Of a stretch of 55,700 bases of DNA, positions 52,635 through 55,700 are shown piece by piece. Every line of letters begins with the position of its first letter. Position 1 is the stretch's first letter. The notes below the pieces were generated by a model. That model did not search any database. It saw only the letters and a program-made list of their open reading frames with translations, and was not told the DNA's origin. The stretch covers positions 1-55,700 of the forward strand of contig CAZCJL010000036.1 in the NCBI GenBank assembly GCA_964498785.1. Direction: 5' to 3'. The translations under genes were made by a program, and so were the position numbers. Source of the DNA: Mariaggregatimicrobium sp964498785. GTDB lineage: Bacteria; Zhuqueibacterota; Zhuqueibacteria; Thermofontimicrobiales; Thiofontviventaceae.

Positions 52635-55409
52635 ATGAACAAATATTTATTTCTGTTATTCAGCATCATGATTTTGGTTACGATGTCCGCATTGGCTGAT
52701 GATGCTCAAAATTCGTTACATACAATCGATCACCAGTTTTTCATTGAAAACAAAGGCCAATGGCCGGCCGAAGTAAAATATCTAAGCCGGATTGGTGGTA
52801 TGGATGTCTGGATTATGGATTCAGGGGTAGTGTACGATTATTACCAGATCATCCGGGATGAAGCAAATTCTGATGAAAATTTCAATCCCATAATGAGCAG
52901 CGAAAAATCAGAGCACCGGAATTACCGTGTGAAAGGGCATGTCGTACGAGCTGTTCTGGAAAATACGAATTCTATTGCTGGTGCCAGTGGCAAAGGTGAA
53001 CTTGCTGCTTACTATAACTATTTTATCGGGAACGATCCGGGAAAGTGGGCCAATTTTGTGAGTTTGTACAAGGAAGTCCAAATTCAAAATATTTATGAAG
53101 GGATAGACATTCGCTACTATTTTGACAATGGCCTGGTGCGCTACGATTATCAGGTTGCGGCCGGGGCGGATATTTCCCGGATTCAGCTCCAGTTGGAAGG
53201 CGCTGATGGCTATTCCGTCAATCAAGCGGGTGAGCTGCAAATCCGAACGAGCCTGGGTGAAGTAACTCACGGTAAGCTTTACGCTTATCAAATGATTGAT
53301 GGCCATGAGCAGGAGGTATCTTGCCGCTTTGAGCAGCAAGCGAATGGCAAGTTAGGGATTCAAGCGGAAGGGTACGATATAAATAAGCCGGTTATTATTG
53401 ATCCGTTGGTGTATTCAACGTTCATTGGTGGATCGGGCTTGTCGGGTTCTGATTATGCTACTTCAATTGCGATTGACAACACCGGCAATACTTACACGAC
53501 CGGTTTCACATCTTCTGCAAATTATCCCACAACGAGCGGCGCCTATGATTTGAGCCATAATGGTGACAGTGATGTTTTTGTAACCAAACTCAATGCTGAT
53601 GGCTCGGATTTAATATATTCGACATTCATCGGCGGATCAGATTCAGATGATTCCCGTGCAATTGTTCTCGATAATAATAGTAACGTGTATGTGGCAGGAC
53701 ATACTTATTCTTTTAATTATCCCACAACAAGCAATGTGTTTGATCGAAGCTTTTTAGGTGAATCTGATGTATTTGTAACTAAACTCAATGCTGATGGCTC
53801 TGGATTAGTATATTCAACCTTCCTCGGGGGAGCACAATCAGAGGCAGCTTTCTCAATTGCGATTGACAATAGCGGTAATGCCTATGTGGGAGGAAACACC
53901 AATTCTACCAATTACCCCGCAACCGGCAGTGCCTATGATCAAAGCCTCGATGGTGAAAGTGATGTTTTTCTAACCAAGCTTAATAGCAATGGCTCAGCAC
54001 TTATCTATTCAACTTTTATTGGGGGAGTTAATGATGATTTTTGCAATGCTATAATTGTTGACAACAGTGACAATGTATATTTAGCAGGCCATACCTGGTC
54101 TACTAATTTTCCAACAACGAGTAATGGCTATGATCGGAGTCATGGTGGTGAAATTGACGCTTTTGTGGCCAAGCTCAATGCCAGTGGTTCGGCATTAGTC
54201 TATTCAACCTTTATGGGTGGAACGAATAATGACGTTTGCCGGTCCATAGGAATTGACAATAGCGGCTGTGCGTATATAGCAGGAGAAACCGAGTCTACAG
54301 ATTACCCCACAACAAGTGGTGCGTATGATTTGAGCCATGCCGGTAATTCGGATGCTTTTGTATCCAAACTCAATGCTGATGGCTCGGGATTAATATATTC
54401 AACCTTCATTGGTGAAACAAGTTTTGAGTTTTGTTTTTCGATTGCGATTGACCTTAGTGGCAATGCATATTTAACAGGCGGTACCGGTTCTGCTAATTAT
54501 CCCACCACGAGCGATGCCTATGATCGGAGCCATAATAGTTCGCATTATAGAGATGCTTTTATGACCATACTCAATGCCAGTGGTTCGGGATTGGTATATT
54601 CGACATTTCTTGGCGGAGAAGAATCTGAAGATGGCAACTCAATTGCGATTGACAGTAACGGAAATGCTTATGTAGCGGGGATAACCGGATCAGCGAATTT
54701 TCCTACAACGAGTGGTGCTTATGATCAAAGCTTTAACGGGGGATTTTACGATGCTTTTATCGCCAAAATTCAAACTCCGGTTACGATATCAATCCAGGAT
54801 ATCTGGTGGGTAAACAAAGTTGACAATGACGGAGATGGTTATGCTCAATCTGCATTATTATGTTGGCTACCGAGTGTCTCGGGGCTTGAACAAATTGCCG
54901 CTTATCACAAAATTTACTATAGAAATGAAAATAGTTCCTGGCCAATTTGGTATGACACCAATATTATGCTCAATGAAACTTTAACCCCTGGTGGCCCGGT
55001 ACGAAGCGCATTGATTAAGAGTGCTGACGTGAATCTAATTTCAGGGCAGGCGACATTCGATTTTAAAATTCGCATGGGATTAAATTTTATGGCGGGTATG
55101 ACTCCTTTTTGGACGTTTCTTCCGGAAGACTTTGGTGCCTTGAATGATGTTAAATTTGAAACACCAGCCGACGATGGTGAATCGGTAGGGTCCACCTTCT
55201 GGGCGGATGTGGATGATGACGACGATGTGGACATCATCGATATTCAACTCGTCGCTGCGCATTGGAACACTAAAGCAGGTGAGCAGAATTATAATTCACG
55301 ATATGATGTGGATAATGAGGGAGCGGGTGACGAAGATATCGATATCATTGATATTCAACTTGTGGCGGCCTGGTGGAATAAGCCTATACCGCCAGGATTT
55401 GGCGATTGA
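52635..55409 (+). CDS. Secreted SBBP beta-propeller protein with C-terminal dockerin-like repeats
   Basis: A 924-residue protein. The start at 52635 is chosen because AAAGGAGG lies just upstream; a reading from 52533 would use element D as coding sequence. After a signal peptide (about 1-21), residues 25-255 form an N-terminal domain (FFIENKGQWPAEVKYLSR, DIRYYFDNGLVRYDYQV) common before SBBP repeats. Seven SBBP repeats follow (about 260-715), each with GNAY.AG.T.S.NYPTTSGA and YSTFLGG. A beta domain precedes two Ca-binding-like repeats at the end (ADVDDDDDVDIIDIQLVAAHW and a second D-I-D-I-I-D-I-Q copy), which resemble a dockerin. It has no T9SS sorting domain. Partner cohesins are not in the window. 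Confidence 0.85.
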   Translation: MNKYLFLLFSIMILVTMSALADDAQNSLHTIDHQFFIENKGQWPAEVKYLSRIGGMDVWIMDSGVVYDYYQIIRDEANSDENFNPIMSSEKSEHRNYRVKGHVVRAVLENTNSIAGASGKGELAAYYNYFIGNDPGKWANFVSLYKEVQIQNIYEGIDIRYYFDNGLVRYDYQVAAGADISRIQLQLEGADGYSVNQAGELQIRTSLGEVTHGKLYAYQMIDGHEQEVSCRFEQQANGKLGIQAEGYDINKPVIIDPLVYSTFIGGSGLSGSDYATSIAIDNTGNTYTTGFTSSANYPTTSGAYDLSHNGDSDVFVTKLNADGSDLIYSTFIGGSDSDDSRAIVLDNNSNVYVAGHTYSFNYPTTSNVFDRSFLGESDVFVTKLNADGSGLVYSTFLGGAQSEAAFSIAIDNSGNAYVGGNTNSTNYPATGSAYDQSLDGESDVFLTKLNSNGSALIYSTFIGGVNDDFCNAIIVDNSDNVYLAGHTWSTNFPTTSNGYDRSHGGEIDAFVAKLNASGSALVYSTFMGGTNNDVCRSIGIDNSGCAYIAGETESTDYPTTSGAYDLSHAGNSDAFVSKLNADGSGLIYSTFIGETSFEFCFSIAIDLSGNAYLTGGTGSANYPTTSDAYDRSHNSSHYRDAFMTILNASGSGLVYSTFLGGEESEDGNSIAIDSNGNAYVAGITGSANFPTTSGAYDQSFNGGFYDAFIAKIQTPVTISIQDIWWVNKVDNDGDGYAQSALLCWLPSVSGLEQIAAYHKIYYRNENSSWPIWYDTNIMLNETLTPGGPVRSALIKSADVNLISGQATFDFKIRMGLNFMAGMTPFWTFLPEDFGALNDVKFETPADDGESVGSTFWADVDDDDDVDIIDIQLVAAHWNTKAGEQNYNSRYDVDNEGAGDEDIDIIDIQLVAAWWNKPIPPGFGD

Positions 55410-55423
55410 TTTTCATAAAAAAA

Positions 55424-55466
55424 ACAGATGGCACGGATTCACTTTTCTGCAATCCGTGTCATCTGT
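55424..55466. terminator. Hairpin after the SBBP gene, possible terminator or repeat
   Basis: ACAGATGGCACGGATT (55424-55439) pairs with AATCCGTGTCATCTGT (55451-55466) with one G-T pair and an 11-nt loop. It lies 14 bp after the stop at 55409. There is no T tract after it, so it could equally be a dispersed palindrome. The rest of the window end (55467-55700) shows no convincing gene. Confidence 0.5.
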
Positions 55467-55700
55467 GCAAGCATCTTTTGATATTGATCTTTCCATTTCA
55501 TCAATGATACGTTGAAAACCGGTCGCTTTGCTTGCCTGTCTAAAACAAACGATATCACCCCGGATAACTATGTTGATTTTTTAAACCATCACTAAGATGA
55601 CGATTTCATAATTATTCATTGTATATTAAAAACTTGTGATAATTTTTTCGTATCCATTCAATAATTGATGGTGTGCATCAAAGCTTTCGGATTCTCTTTA

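Noticed and set aside
55433..55573. Minus-strand open frame reading RGDIVCFRQASKATGFQRI at the window end
   Set aside because: It looks protein-like, but has no start codon, is closed by a stop a few codons upstream, and ends in the hairpin at 55424-55466. It might be a gene remnant, but this cannot be shown.

Overview
The window looks like a chromosomal segment of a bacterium of the FCB superphylum, of the Calditrichota/KSB1 kind. This rests on several type IX secretion (T9SS) C-terminal sorting domains with the NYPNPFN signature, a gingipain-type C25 protease, a Reg_prop hybrid two-component sensor, and PEGA and SBBP proteins. The exact phylum cannot be fixed from sequence alone. No rRNA, tRNA or CRISPR array was seen. 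Layout: (1) 183-5936, minus: a giant secreted C25 protease carrying two ILEI/FAM3-like domains. (2) 6176-18084, minus: a compact exopolysaccharide/O-antigen operon with a Wzi-like outer-membrane protein, Wzx flippase, AP-superfamily phosphodiesterase, two methyltransferases, three glycosyltransferases, a Wzy-like polymerase and a WecA/MraY-type initiating transferase. (3) 18599-26412, minus: a UDP-sugar 2-epimerase, a nucleotidyltransferase pair, an N-acyltransferase plus Gfo/Idh oxidoreductase, and the Wzz- and Wza-like export proteins. Epimerase, oxidoreductase and acyltransferase together suggest UDP-2,3-diacetamido-uronic acid synthesis. Gaps in this part are packed with palindromic repeats and a ~148-bp MITE-like element. 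(4) 26547-31383, minus: an ExbD, a small unknown protein, a membrane VWA protein and an unrecognised secreted protein.
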